A DNA stretch of 64,000 bases from Nephrocerus scutellatus (lineage: Eukaryota > Arthropoda > Insecta > Diptera > Pipunculidae). A program made the position numbers and the translations under genes. Where the stretch lies: positions 111,517,908-111,581,907 of the forward strand of contig OX352763.1 in NCBI GenBank assembly GCA_947095585.1, given 5' to 3'. The notes beneath the pieces were generated by a model that made no database searches, was not told where the DNA came from, and saw only the letters and a list, made by a program, of their open reading frames with translations. How positions within the stretch are numbered: position 1 is the first letter of the stretch; every line of letters begins with the position of its first letter. Below are positions 1 to 10,951 of this stretch, piece by piece.

Positions 1-1850
1 CATATGGTATCCAGAAGAACAGCGTAACTAATGTGAAAACAATTACCACACAGGTTACTTTGTATTAAAGCAAATTTAATATAAGAGTATATTGTTTTTG
101 TTTTTTCAATGCGTAGCTTGCCGTCGAACTATAAACGCAGAAAAATTAAACACATGTGAAGCGATCAGTTGTAGCAAGAAAAAGCACTTACCTTGGATGA
201 ACTGGATAGGCTTAGAAGATTCTATGCAGGTACCAGGGAAATCCAAGTTAATTTCGGTAGTAGCAGCTTTACCAAATCTGTCGACAGAGGCACTCCCCAA
301 GGAGGGATAATGTCACCCTTACTGTGGCTGTGGTTATAAACCAGGTCTTTGAGTTGGACAGGACGAAAGCTGTCGCGTATGCAGATGTCGTAGTTATACT
401 TGTATCAGGACAGTACCTTTTAGTGAGTATTAAAGTCATGGAGAGTTAGTTCCGAACATAAAATGTAGGGCTAAGAAAGCATGCATTGCTCTATATGCCA
501 GCAATAAAACCATTGGTAAGAAATTGGGGCTGCAGCCGAGAATGGCTTTACACAGCGGTAGTGCACCCTACTCTTACCTATGGAGCGCTGGTCTAGTGAC
601 AGGCAATCAGCAAGAAGTACAATGCCAGCAACCTAAGTAGAATAGAAATCTCGGCAGCTTTTGGCGTAACGGGAGCACTACGGACCTGCCCCACTAAATA
701 CAATCATATACCTATTACCTTCTGACCTATTTATTAAATATGTTGCGACGTGTTGCGCGGGTCCGTCTCAGAGAATCTAGGTGAATTAGTAACAAACCAT
801 TCGGTCACTGCAATATACAGCAGATGATTCCATCTTCAACCGATTACTGTACTCCTAGACTATATTTCAGCCCCAGCTTTGCCGGGGAATTTTCCGACTA
901 GAGAAAATTGAAAGGACGGGAAAGTTTTTGAAGTAAATGTACCTCTATTATTCACCGATGGATCCAAAACGAGAAATGGAGTCGGCGCTGAAATTTTCTC
1001 TAAAAAACTTATTCTATCAATGTCATACAAACTACCCGACTCTGATAGCATTTTCCAGGCGGATATCTTAGCAATAAGGAGGAATGCAGGGCCCCCATCT
1101 CATAGTACCGCGATAACTGACAGGATTGGCATATGCGTAGACAGCCAATCCACGATCAAAGCCATTATTGCGGCAAGCAATAATTCTGAACTTGTCAGAC
1201 ATTGCTTTGATTAGCAAAAGCATAGACCTTACCCTAGTTTGGGTGCCGGGACATAGCGACACGGACGGTAATGAGAGGGCGTCACACTGGACATGGACTG
1301 CACTAAGAGAGTCTGCTGTCTTTTGAGCTGCGTCAGAGATAGTGTTCTCACTTTCGTTACCACCAAAGCACAGCTAAGGTGGATTAACTAGACCAATTGT
1401 ACTTTCCTATAATAAAGGCAAATCCATCGAGCTAATCTCTAGATCACGGAGGTTTGTTTCAAGAGTGGTTGCCGTAATATCGGGTTGTTGGCTATTAGGC
1501 AGCCACGCAGCCAAACTGGGAATCCCCCATAATATCTTTTGCATGAGCTGCTCAGATGTGAATGAGAAAGAAACTCTCATTCATTATCTTTTCAAATGTC
1601 CGGCCATGACGGGCTCCCGACTCCGCAAATTGAGTAATCCCTTCCATTCCGATCTGAGGGTGCTTTCGGAGTGCGGCAACACCGATCTGATATTGTATCT
1701 GAATGCCACAGGTTGGATATAATAAACCCAATTATCTTTTCTTCCAGAAGATCTCCTGAGGACTGGGTCACAAAACGGTGCATTCAAGCGCTTTTTGAGA
1801 CACGCGCTAAGACAGCGCGAACCTAGCGGTGGTCCGTACCTACCTACCGA
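1..1850 (+). mobile_element. LOA/R1-type LINE relic with RNase H (5' end outside window)
   Basis: A decayed non-LTR retrotransposon pol gene read in pieces. The RT loop DRGTPQGGIMSPLLW is readable near 275-330, followed after a frameshift by AVAYADVVVILVSG near 370-410, where the second Asp of the YADD active site has become Val. An RNase H domain starts around 948 (LFTDGSKTRNGVGAE, first Asp codon 957-959) and continues with FQADILAI (the usual Glu is Asp here) and VDSQSTIKAI. After a frame change comes VWVPGHSDTDGNERA near 1235-1280. The C-terminal part at 1465-1722 has a CxxC...H...C pattern (FCMSCSDVNEKETLIHYLFKCPA). RNase H plus the GTPQGG loop places it in the LOA/R1 group; the exact clade is not resolved. 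Frameshifts and stops make it non-functional. Confidence 0.85.
1465..1722 (+). pseudogene. C-terminal Cys/His segment of the LOA-type LINE
   Basis: An open stretch of 85 codons covering the end of the pol protein, downstream of RNase H. It shows FCMSC, then ETLIHYLFKCP, the CCHC-like end seen in RNase H-bearing insect LINEs, and ends with LYLNATGWI before a stop. It is in a different frame from the RNase H part, so the element is broken. It is unlikely to be a separate gene. Confidence 0.7.
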
Positions 1851-4049
1851 AGGTCTTATGTAAGGTTTTATTAGTGGTATGAGTGAGAGTTTTACTACTT
1901 AATTACCTTTTTAGTCCATGGAGACAGCGATTGCCAAAGACGATACCTCGATTGACACTGCAGAAATCTTTTTCTTTCTTTATTTTTTGGATGTTACAGC
2001 GGAGCCTAGGAAGACAAGGTCCCTAAATACCTCAAAGTATAGCTGTCCATTGTAGTATGAAGAAAGACTATACACTAGACAGATGTTATGTTAGCTTCAA
2101 GCAACTGCACGCGATTGCACTCTCCATCTCTCTATCTCTCTGTCACTTACACCAGCACTCTAATAACCTCCAATCAACTCGAGCTCCTTAAAAGGAATTT
2201 CATGAATTCGATGATGTCACATTATCCACATAAGATATATAGGAATATACTTTTTGTGATCCAGTACTTTAATTTGAAAATTTTGGATAAACACTAACTT
2301 CTTTTTGCCCTTGTAAGTCAGTATAAAATCTGAACATACCGTCTGTCCTGTCCCATCCACGCTGTTTTATCAATGACATTGGAACTTTTAGTGGATTGGC
2401 TGATTGGTACACCAGAGTCTCTGAACACTTTTAGTCGTGTCAGTTTGTATGAGATGCCTAATTCTCTCATGACAGTTTACAATCCTATTAAAAAAAAGTT
2501 CTTGTTGTCATAAGTTTTGAAACTTTTCGACATTTTTCCTTTTCCTGCGTTGAGTTTCAGTTCTAAAACTACCAAAAGCATTAACAATTCGGCGGCTTTT
2601 CAGATTGTTTACGAATAAGAAAAATTGAACAAACAATTTCGCCAAAATCATCCGCTCACTTTCACTCCGTTACATAAAAAGATCTCCCCGGGTGGTAGAT
2701 CGGGTGATCGCTAACGATGACATGACACTTAATCCGCGCAGTCATCATAGCAATCACAAAACATAATAGGCGAGTTGACAGAACGTGGAAAATGTCGCCT
2801 GCGGTGAAAAATTCCTATCAAAAATTAAAACACCCCTAGAATACCCGAACGCTACCCACGGATATCCAAAATATTTACTATCACTTTTAAGTGATTCAAT
2901 ATTAATACTGCTATGTGTTTGTGTGTGTGTTATAATTTAGACGCCCAATGTGGATAGATGACCATTCCCTCTGTAATACTCAACACGTCCATTTCGATGC
3001 TTTCATCCGAATGATGATCAGCGATGAAAATCCTTTTAAATTGAATATCGCCGTTTTGTTCGGCAAAATTAACTTTTATGCTTTTGTGAAGACATAGAAC
3101 AGTGTCTACATATTATATATTATCCTTTTTGAATGATTGTGTGATTAGGTCAACAATTTTCAAAGGATTTTTGCCTATTTTCCACATAAATCAAAATAAG
3201 AAGTCATCTTTCGTGTTTTGCTGCGGAGGCACATTGCATGTTGGCAATTATTGTTTCGCCCCCTTGGAATGACTGACTCATGGCACGTGCCCACCTGTGA
3301 TACCTAATCGATTTAGAATTAAGAATTTTAAGAAAAGAATTAAAAATTCAATTGAATATGGCGCTCCTGAAAAATGTGATTACGCTATTCGTAAATCTAT
3401 GCGATTGCGTGCAGATGTTCCGTATGAAAAGTTTTTGAAATTAAATAGAAGATGAATCAGCGAAAACTGGAATTGCAGTAAATAAATGGAAACCAAAGTG
3501 TGCACGTGATGTGACCGAGTTTTGAAAGCAGAAGCCCAATTCCGCAAGTGTGGACTGTACTGTGTGTAATTGTGTACAGTGTATTTTGATATTCAGCAAG
3601 CGTGAGGATGCAGTTTTTGACAGCTGTCATGTACACAATTGAACAAATATTTCATCGCTCTCTTTTTGACCGTGAATTGTCGATCAGTTACAGCTACACA
3701 TAGAAAAAACACACGCTTGCGGAATCTAGTCCCAGGAGATAATTCGTTTCTGCACAATAGGATGCCTTGGATACCTGATCGAAATCAAGACTGGTATTGA
3801 GATGTATTAGTGAAGTTCAGTGCTAAACCCTAAGTATAGACCCAAAAAACGGGATCGATACCTATTTCGTTTTTAAAAGGAAGACTAAATATCCTAAAAG
3901 AACTTTTTTTAACTTGAAACTTCTTTCGCGTAATGTAAGGCGAGGCCGTCCTCTACTTCATTCTCCCTCCGCTGTGGATTTGAAGACCTTGCTTATCATA
4001 ACCATCGTCCAATACGTACTTTCTGTACCAGGTCGTTTGAGAAAAATTG
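1851..4049. other. Gene-free AT-rich stretch
   Basis: No coding segment or recognisable repeat family was seen. It holds a short CT-rich run near 2116-2150 and a GT run near 2919-2933. The 69-codon ORF at 2088-2297 has no domain or biased codon pattern and is taken as chance. Confidence 0.5.
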
Positions 4050-4310
4050 TGCTTCAATCGTGAACCTGAAAGTTTTGTGCACAATGCTCTAAGTTATGAT
4101 GTGACTTGATCTTTTTTGATATCGACGGGCATTCTGCACAGTCAAACGAATTTGGAAGCGATGCTACAACACGGCATGACTTTGTATAGCTCGTCTCTAT
4201 AAATAAGGCTTTGAAATTGATCAAATGGTGGTGAATATTGATCTTTACTTCTTGCTCCAGGATCTGCCGTAATGTGAATATTTGGTCGATTTTGCGTTTC
4301 ATGTCAGGAA
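4050..4310 (-). mobile_element. RT fragment (fingers/palm) of a family A-like LINE, inverted
   Basis: Read on the minus strand, the segment gives IDQIFTLRQILEQ, then HHHLINFKA, the positions of the conserved TDQIFTLRQ and LFIDFKAAYDS blocks in RT. In a shifted frame it gives CRMPVD, like the LCRMT block. The translation then degenerates. It abuts the plus-strand family A copy that begins near 4311. The nucleotide match to other family A copies in this window is weak, so it is probably a related but different family. Confidence 0.55.
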
Positions 4311-5215
4311 AATCCGGATCAATATAGAGCCCATTTAACATCTGTAACGGGCTCCGACAAGGGGATGGACTAGCCTGCGCCCTCTTCAACCTGGCGTTGG
4401 AGAAAGTGATGCGAGACTCTGACGTAACGGCGAGAGGAAGAATTCTCTATAGGTCCATTCAGATACTGGCTTACGCAGACGACATCGACATCGTTGGTAG
4501 AAACCAAAGAGCTGTACAGGAAGCTTTCATCCAGATCGAGCAGGCGGCACGAAATCTGGGGCTGCACATAAATGAAAGCAAAACAAAGTACATGGTGGCT
4601 ACGTCTGCGACTAGAAGATCCAACATTGGTCCCGCAATTAAAATAGTGGAGCGCGAATTTGAAGTAGTGCAATCCTTTAACTATGACGGGTTAACTGTAG
4701 CAGCCGATAATAGCATGGAACCAGAAATACGCGCACGCTTGCTTAAAGCCAACAAAGCCTACTAGACTCTTCAAATCCAGGAACTTAACCATAACATCCA
4801 AGCTGCTGGTGTATAAGACAATGGTCATACCAGTACTTACATATAGATCAGAGACTTGGGTGCTTAGCAAAAAGCATTCTGATCTCTTAGCCGCGTTCGA
4901 GAGAAAAGTCTTACGGAGAATTTTTGGCCCCGTATGCGAGGAAGGACAATTCCGGAGACTCTATAATGATGAGATCTAAGAGGTTAGACACCTAGACAAG
5001 AGCTGACACCTAGCTCGCTCGGATAGTCCTTTGCGGTTGGATTTATGGAACGCGACAGCGAGGCTGGCCAAGCCTACGCTCAAAAGATGGCCTTGACCAG
5101 GACGTACAGAGTTTAGGGATGCTAGATGACATCGGCTCGAAATCGTGGCCGGTGGTGAGATTTTTTGTGTGAGGCCAGGACCGGGCACCGGTTTTAGAGG
5201 CAATTCTGATAATAA
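4311..5215 (+). mobile_element. Family A LINE, 3' half (RT core to 3' tail region)
   Basis: Starts in the RT at GLRQGDGLACALFNLALEKV-type sequence near 4345-4400 and carries an intact active-site block LAYADDIDIVGR near 4465-4500. GLHINESKTKYM and the post-RT domain follow to about 4760. Beyond this the frame is lost, but the family continues at nucleotide level (LYKTMVIPVL, ETWVLSKKH, then the 3' untranslated part ending near 5215). Other copies start or end at 8309, 21286, 54222, 57005 and elsewhere. The 122-codon ORF at 4397-4765 is the best preserved RT core of family A here. Truncated and not functional. Confidence 0.85.
4397..4765 (+). pseudogene. RT palm/thumb ORF fragment of family A
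   Basis: An uninterrupted 122-codon piece of reverse transcriptase holding the YADD catalytic motif, the downstream GLHINESKTKY block and RSNIGPAIKIVEREFEVV, before the thumb. It begins inside the RT domain, so its Met is not a real start. It is the same region as the minus-strand segment 57518-57844, in which YADD has become YTED. Confidence 0.75.
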
Positions 5216-5269
5216 TTCTTGAGATAAGCTGGTGTAGGCACTTTACCTAGTCATCATCTCAAGCTGGAA

Positions 5270-5960
5270 CGGAAGGTCGTGATGGCCAGCAGCTTTGTGA
5301 TATTTTTGTTTGAGTATTCTAATCCTCACTTACTCTTAAGAAGACGGACGAAAATTTTGGCTGTTGTCTCATCGTCTAGGTTGAATAATTCATTCTGCCT
5401 GATGGCGGAATGTGGATCTTCATTGTCGTTTACAGTCTGGTAAATTATGGTCTTACCATGTTCTCAGCACTGACTGTATTTTCAATAGATGGTTTCCTTT
5501 CTTATCTCGACAGTTTTTGTGACGGCTTTGACATGTTCTTTTTACCTTTTTGTAAGTCTTCCGATCATTCCAGTTTTGATCATTGTTTTTGATCGCGCTT
5601 TTTTTTCTTAGAAAAGCCGTTGTACTCGCATAGCTCACAAGCTGCTTTTATCCTTTTTTTGTAGCACCGCTAAGTCCTGTTTTGCAGAATGTGCCTGCCT
5701 GTAATAGTCATCAAACCATGCTTTCATTAAAGTGGTCGATAGAAGACTTGGAAAACAGTACTGGCGCCTTTAATAGCTTTTTGGCAGCGTAGCCGCTGTT
5801 CTTCTCCACTTGATGCTGGCGGCATAGACTTTCTCAAAAGATTGTCAAGGACTCGTTCGGAAAAGAGATTTTGACAGTCTCTTGCGATTGCAGGCAGCCC
5901 TTCGACGATATATTTTCCTATTATTGGGGTATTGCTCACACAATTTTGTAGCAAAAACGG
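5270..5960 (-). mobile_element. LINE linker segment between endonuclease and RT (relic)
   Basis: On the minus strand, frames can be strung together as AIARDCQNLFSERV, then LRCQKAIKGAS, then a stop, then KAWFDDYYRQAHSAKQDL. The WFDDxxxxAxxAK pattern is typical of the region between the endonuclease and RT domains of several LINE groups. Frameshifts and stops follow downstream. The family is not identified. The open part at 5727-5954 is 75 codons. Confidence 0.4.
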
Positions 5961-7609
5961 TTAAGTCAGAATTTTAGCAGACTAGGGCCTCGGCTTATTG
6001 TTTGACAGACTGCATGTGGTCCGCTGAGAGTGCGAAATATTCCTTATGCAGGTTCCGAAATCGTTTCTTTAAAAAGTTTTGCATGCAGTAAATTCCATCC
6101 TTATTCAAAACGTAGTGTAGCACGTGCTTTTTTCGTGGTTGGGCTCCTTAACCCCAGTAGTCATATGAGTATTAGATAACAGGCAAGTTTTGTATTTTTT
6201 TACAAAAACTGATAACGATGCAATGTACCCGTTACGAAAAAATGTTATTTACATATGCCATCATATGGATTTATGTAAATCGTTGTTATTTCCTTTTAGC
6301 AATTTACCGTAAAAGATCCAAGTTATTTTCCCTAAATATAAAAAAGAAAACAACGGAAACGATTGGTAAAATGATTAAAAAACAAATAACTTATAACCAT
6401 TTTTGCGAGCTCTCGGTCTTTTTTCACTCCCTTCCTATTTGATGACATAACTGGCCGCCGCGTAATAAATTAAATGATTTGTCCTCGAAATTGGTCTATA
6501 GTGCCCGCGCATAAATTAACAGACAGACGCTGTCAAGTCAAATGGTAAAGGTTTTGTTGGTTTTCCTTTTTTTTTTGTTCGAAAATATTTTGAATATAAT
6601 CTCGCTAATTCGCGCCTCTGACATTAGGGTGGGACTGCAGAAACACCTCCCTGATTACGATGTGCGGTGCTAGTGTGTGTGTCTATGTATCGCATACATT
6701 ATCGCAACTTAATCCGGGTATTAATTTCAAGCAATAGTTCGTTTATGAGTTTAGTTTTTTAGTGCATCTGTGCAGAGAGGATCAGTGCACACACCCCAAT
6801 GCAAGTGTTTGTTAGTATCCTGCAAAAAGTCAAAATATTAATAAAAAAGGGATTTTCAGCATTGATTGTTAGCCACTTTGCGTTCTCTTCGTTGGTGTTG
6901 CCAGTATCTTGCCTATACTGCTCATGAATACCGATCCTGCTGTTTTTTTCATTACAAATCTGCACTGGTAATTGGGTAATTTATATGCTGATATTTTGAA
7001 TATACGATAATGTATAACAATTTACGAGTTGGTAACAATTTTCCAGATTTTCAATATCTCATTTACATAATATGTGTGCGAGTGTATCCTAACTTGCGAT
7101 CGCCTGCTTTTGCATTTTTTAGTAATCACAATGAGAATCATGGAAATTATCGATAATTAAATTGACGTGCTAATAGCTGGTGATGATTATGCCCGAGTAT
7201 GTGATCCATTGATTTAGAGAAACGCTTCATCTCACATAAATTAAATCCAAGCGACAAATGAATGTCAATTGAAATTGATTCACTTTCTTTATTATGTGTA
7301 AATAATGCAATTTATGGGAATAATTTTAATTAATGCTACAATTCTTTCACCGGAAGGGATTAATGCTTTTGCTTCTTAAAAAAAAACTAATGGGTTTTGG
7401 TTTATCCTTCAGTACAGCATTTGTCGATTTGCATAGAGACAGAGATATAAAGAGGAAAACTTATCTTCAATTGAAAAAGTCCATTAAGAAATGTTTTAGT
7501 TAATAAAAACGGAAAGTAATTTTAAAATTAAAATTTCAAGAATATAACATCCTCCAAGAAAGTGGTTCTTGATATTTATTTTTTATTTTTTAAAATACAT
7601 CAGTACAGA
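5961..7609. other. Gene-free AT-rich stretch
   Basis: No protein similarity, tRNA-like head or long repeat was recognised. There are several poly(T)/poly(A) runs. The ORFs at 6218-6442 and 6759-6965 are short, low in complexity and taken as chance. Confidence 0.5.
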
Positions 7610-8295
7610 CTATATACAGGGTAAATCCGTTAAGGTGGCAAATACCTAAAGGGGTGATTCCTTGGTTAATTTCATGAAAAAATCGTATGGGAGGGGGGTC
7701 TATTTTCACCAATTGCGATGTACGTAGCGTTTTAATGCGAAGGGACATACTTTTGACCTTAGATCATTTCACACCCTGTTACACTTGAACGACTCTAGCT
7801 ACAAGTCACTTTTGGTCTTCTTTGAAAAAAATTAAATTTTTATGATCATTCTTAAAACCATTACCGATATGAACTTCGTCAAAGTAAAAAAAAAAACATT
7901 TTTTTTTAAATTTTATTTTCAAACGCGATTATTTCGAAAAATGCTCTTGTATAATTTTTTTTTGACAAATGCAGTATTAAAGCCCATTCAATTTTCTACA
8001 AATCCACCTCACAATGTTTATTCATTTGGCCAACAGGAGCAGGGTTAAAATTGAAAGGTTGTAAAATTAACGAAAACGTACTTTTGACCTTAAATGACTT
8101 CACCTATAACTCTTGAACACTTCCAGCCACAAGGTTACCGTTGATCTTTTTTGAATGAAATTAATTTTCGAAGATCAAACAATGTACATATTTTGTAAGC
8201 CGTACAACACGTATGTGGAATGCTCTGCCAAGCTCTGTCAAGAGCAAGATAGTGCGAGTTGATACTACGTCTACTACCTATAAGAAGTCTTAATG

Positions 8296-8308
8296 TTCCT
8301 GCAGCAAT
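8296..8308. repeat. Target-site duplication, left copy
   Basis: The 13-bp sequence TTCCTGCAGCAAT is repeated exactly at 8497-8509, flanking the minus-strand family A insert between them. This is the expected footprint of target-primed reverse transcription. Confidence 0.85.
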
Positions 8309-8496
8309 CATCTTCATCATATTTGGCTCTACAACCGGGGTCCGGTCCTGGCCTCCCGGAAAAAGTCTCTCCACCGGTCACGATTTCGAGCCGATGTCAT
8401 CCAGTTTGGCATCCATAAACTCTGGGCATCCTGGTCTACGCCATCCTTCCAGCGTAGGCTTGGCCGGCCTCTCTGTCATGTTCCATAAATCCTCCA
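8309..8496 (-). mobile_element. Family A LINE, 5'-truncated 3' end, with perfect TSD
   Basis: A 188-bp minus-strand insert carrying only the last part of family A. It corresponds to the ends of the copies at 4311-5215, 19715-21286 and 52205-54222, finishing in the shared GCCAAATATGATGAAGATG tail. Exact 13-bp direct repeats flank it on both sides. Together they show that the family A tail is the true 3' end and that copies are made by target-primed insertion with 5' truncation. The ORFs on both strands here are incidental. Confidence 0.85.
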
Positions 8497-8509
8497 TTCC
8501 TGCAGCAAT
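8497..8509. repeat. Target-site duplication, right copy
   Basis: The second exact copy of TTCCTGCAGCAAT. Removing one copy and the insert restores a continuous foldback arm whose inverted partner lies at 8552-8572. Confidence 0.85.
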
Positions 8510-8721
8510 AGTGTGGTAAGAGTGCATCCGTTCTACGTGTAAGTTTGTTGCGCTATTGCTGCAGGAGCACTTAAATATAGTACATAGTTGTAACACAACC
8601 CGTACTATCTCGCTCTTGTTGACCGTATGCACAAATATTGTTCAAAGAATTTATAGAAAATTGAGTAGGCTTTAATACTGCATTTGTCAAAAAAAATGTA
8701 TCCGAGAGTGTTTTTCGAAAC

Positions 8722-8835
8722 AATTATTGCAATCGAATCAGACAGTGCATCAAACTCGTGAAGAGTTGGAACTATGTCTAAGTTGGGGCTTCTATAAAGA
8801 AAGCAGTAGTTAATGTTACGCCTTTGTACCATCAC
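8722..8835 (-). mobile_element. Jockey/I-type LINE endonuclease fragment
   Basis: The minus-strand translation NINYCFLYRSPNLD followed by EFDALSDSIA matches the YRSPN block of apurinic-type LINE endonucleases. The same block recurs at 19326 (YRSPNLDSVST...DALSDSIT), so both come from one family. Similarity stops where the foldback arm begins, near 8730. Confidence 0.55.
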
Positions 8836-8859
8836 TCAGACTAACTAAAGATACTGCTC

Positions 8860-9065
8860 AATGCCTCTTAACACTACATCAAGACAAACTTAAGACCGCC
8901 TAAAGACCCCCTCATGACCAAACTGAAGACCCCTCTCAAAACAATCTTATGAACTCTCTAAAAATCATCTCAAGGCCCCTCTCAAGACCACCTTAAAACA
9001 CTTTGAAGACTCCACTTAAGACACCTTAAGAACCCCTCAAGACACCTCTCAAGAAGAGCCCCAGA
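8860..9065 (+). repeat. Degenerate AAGACCCCTCT-type minisatellite
   Basis: A purine/pyrimidine-biased tract in which variants of CTCAAGACCCCTCTTAAGAC recur every 10-25 bp for about 200 bp. Units differ in length and sequence, so it is an old or slipped array rather than a clean tandem repeat. It has no coding content. Confidence 0.6.
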
Positions 9066-9169
9066 AAAGTCCTACCACAAAAACGCATACGGTCAACTAA
9101 CAGAATTAGAATGAAAAGAGCGAGACAGAATGACATATAAACCGACAGACAGACGATAGTAAATCCCTC

Positions 9170-9285
9170 TCTTGGAACATCCTGTATAAGACCTTAATGA
9201 TTCAGGTCCTGCACTATGCCGCTGAAACATGGTCTCTCTCGAAGGCGGATGAAGATGTCCTTTTGCTATTCTTACTAACAATTCT
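9170..9285 (+). mobile_element. LINE post-RT domain fragment
   Basis: Plus-strand translation near 9185-9275 gives LYKTLMIQVLHYAAETWSLS followed by KADEDVLLL. This matches the LYKTLIxPVLxYGxExW block downstream of RT that is also seen in family A. It is too short to assign to a family with certainty. Confidence 0.55.
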
Positions 9286-9835
9286 CCTCCTATTTCCTTT
9301 TACGAGCTTTACGTACTGGTAGTTTCAGATAGCTAAAGAATATGTAGAGCGTACGGAAATCAACGCTTCGATCCGCATATTTTTCGAAATGCAAATTTTC
9401 AACATGAATGAAATTCTTAATTCCAAGCTTATACTGTTTATGAATAGTTGTTTTGTACTCCTGTTCTGGTGGTTAATCCTGTTGTTATGTCTTATCGATT
9501 GTGTAGGAGTAGCTTAGGTTTTGACAAAAACGGCTTAAATATAATTGAAAAAGTGTGTATCTTACCGAAAAGCCAACCATAGATATATTTCAGAATTGGG
9601 AAACCGAAGGTTTTGAATGGAAATAATAAAAAAAATAGAATGAAGCGTGCCGAGCGCATGCGGATTGGATTTTGAGCTCTGTTTGGTTGTTTTTAATTTC
9701 TTGGGTGATCTAATCCTGTTTTTAAATTAAACACAAAAGGGAAAGACCTGAAATGAAAAAAACGTAATCGTACTGGAATTTTGGAAAGAATAAATGTGCA
9801 CGTGTTCAAGCTATATATTGATCACAGACCTTGTT

Positions 9836-9968
9836 TCCGTGACAAGTTATTACTCTCGGACGTTTTTCAGACTTTTGCAAGAGGTGGGACACCGTAAAAA
9901 ATACTTTTGGTGTTACTGGGATTCGAACTACTCAGAAGTCCATGCTCTTATCCGTATACTACGTGGAA
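9836..9968 (-). repeat. tRNA-derived SINE, copy 1
   Basis: On the minus strand: GGATAAGAGCATGGACTTCT, then GTTCGAATCCCAGTAACACC (box B), then a body ending in CAAAAGTATT, TTACGGTGTCCCACCTC and GTAATAACTTGTCACGG. This matches the plus-strand copy at 37612-37880 almost base for base. The box A half is partly eroded. The 3' body and tail are missing, so it is a truncated copy. It lies about 45 bp from the end of a LOA-type LINE in the same orientation. Confidence 0.8.
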
Positions 9969-10009
9969 AAATCGCGCAAAGATCTTGGCATACATCTGTA
10001 TAAAATCCA

Positions 10010-10780
10010 GTTGGCACAGGACGAGGTAAGGTTAGCTTAGGTTGGGGTGCCTGTCGGCAAGATAACGACCCACTTAGACAACTGATGGTCCATTGTGATA
10101 CCACATAGATCGACAGATTTTCACCCTGCTCGTTGAACCAGTTGGAGCTTCGAATGAAGCGGAGAAGACTTCTAATGTCAGTATTTGACAAATCATTTAC
10201 GTCATTGAAAAAGAAGCTAACGCACATGTGTAGAGAAGGTGAAGAATGGTCTCTTCCTCTTTCTCGTCCATGCAGTTTCTGCAGAAGTCAACTATTTGGA
10301 AAATACTCTAAGCATTGCTGCATGCTTGCCTATGAGACAGTTCCCAGTAATGACACCTATTGTGGCACCAATATGCAATCTGCTTATAGAGATCAAATAC
10401 TTGGAGCGTTTCTGATCTAGCCTAGGCCAGTTCTGTTTTGTCGCTACGCTATGTTAGTTTTCTCAATAGCATCCAAGTTTATAGCTCTCGGTATGCCTAA
10501 GGAACCATTTTCAGGTAAGAGGGGTAATGTAGTTCCATATTTGGCGAGTTCATCAGCCGTACAGTTCCATAGAAATTCCCTATGCCCCGGCACCCAGCAT
10601 ATATGAATGTTGAACGGCTCCGCCAACTCCTTGAGAGATAATCGGCAGTCTAGTGCTACAATAGAGTTCGTATTACTGATTCTATGGACTTTTATTAGTT
10701 TATCGTGATTTACTGCTTTGTGTAAGGTAGTCCACCAGACGACCGCACGGTACAGAAGTGTAGGTCTTATTATATAATGA
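10010..10780 (-). mobile_element. LOA-type LINE 3' end with internal deletion
   Basis: Read on the minus strand from 10775: RPTLLYRAVVWWTTLHKAVN (post-RT block), a jump straight into late RNase H (NIHICWVPGHREF), then ADELAKYGTTLPL. A degraded Cys/His part follows, and DVNDLSNTDIRSLLRFIRSS then leads to YVVSQWT. The same C-terminal words recur at 37430-37600 (NTNDLIHTDIGGLLRFIR, RVVSQWS), so this and 35520-37605 are one family. The deletion between the post-RT block and RNase H, plus frameshifts, makes it dead. Confidence 0.8.
10444..10626 (-). pseudogene. RNase H C-terminal piece of LOA-type LINE
   Basis: A 60-codon open piece with HICWVPGHREF (the WVPGHSG block holding the catalytic-site His) and CTADELAKYGT. 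It is embedded in the relic at 10010-10780. Confidence 0.7.
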
Positions 10781-10819
10781 GTGATATGGGGTTGAATACC
10801 CCATACATGACGAGTTTCA

Positions 10820-10935
10820 GAGGAAAAGTGTTTTCAACAGGATCGCGCTACGTGCCATACGGCGACGGCACCGTCGATTTATTGAAATCAAAATTTGGCG
10901 ATAAGCTGATTTTGGGAAATGATCTTTTGAACCAC
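10820..10935 (+). mobile_element. Mariner (DD41D-like) transposase fragment
   Basis: Plus-strand words match the second catalytic block. One frame gives QDRATCHTATA; after a one-base slip another gives TVDLLKSKFGDKLI. The copy at 41223-42235 has QQYGATYHT...TIDILHAKFANRII at the same place. Here the catalytic Asp is present (QDxATCHT). Only about 115 bp is preserved, joined to a SINE downstream. Confidence 0.65.
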
Positions 10936-10951
10936 CCGATAGTGGTTAAAG

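Larger units (their letters stand above)
7610..8735. mobile_element. Composite non-coding foldback element with internal direct repeats
   Basis: Left part: two diverged direct repeats of about 115 bp at 7740-7860 and 8070-8190, sharing TACTTTTGACCTTA and later TTTTTGAA...AAATT. Inverted arms: 7925-8045 pairs with 8604-8730, and 8236-8308 pairs with 8552-8622. The best paired core runs from TTTTTTTTGACAAATGCAGT over about 48 bp with about 3 mismatches. A 188-bp family A insert (8309-8496) sits inside the left arm. No open frame of note is present. The left end near 7612 reads TATACAGGGTAAATCC, but no matching right terminus was found. Confidence 0.6.

Noticed and set aside
4050..5215. Calling the junction a certain twin-priming inversion
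   Set aside because: The inverted piece matches family A only at protein motif level, and no target-site duplication was found; kept as a hypothesis only.
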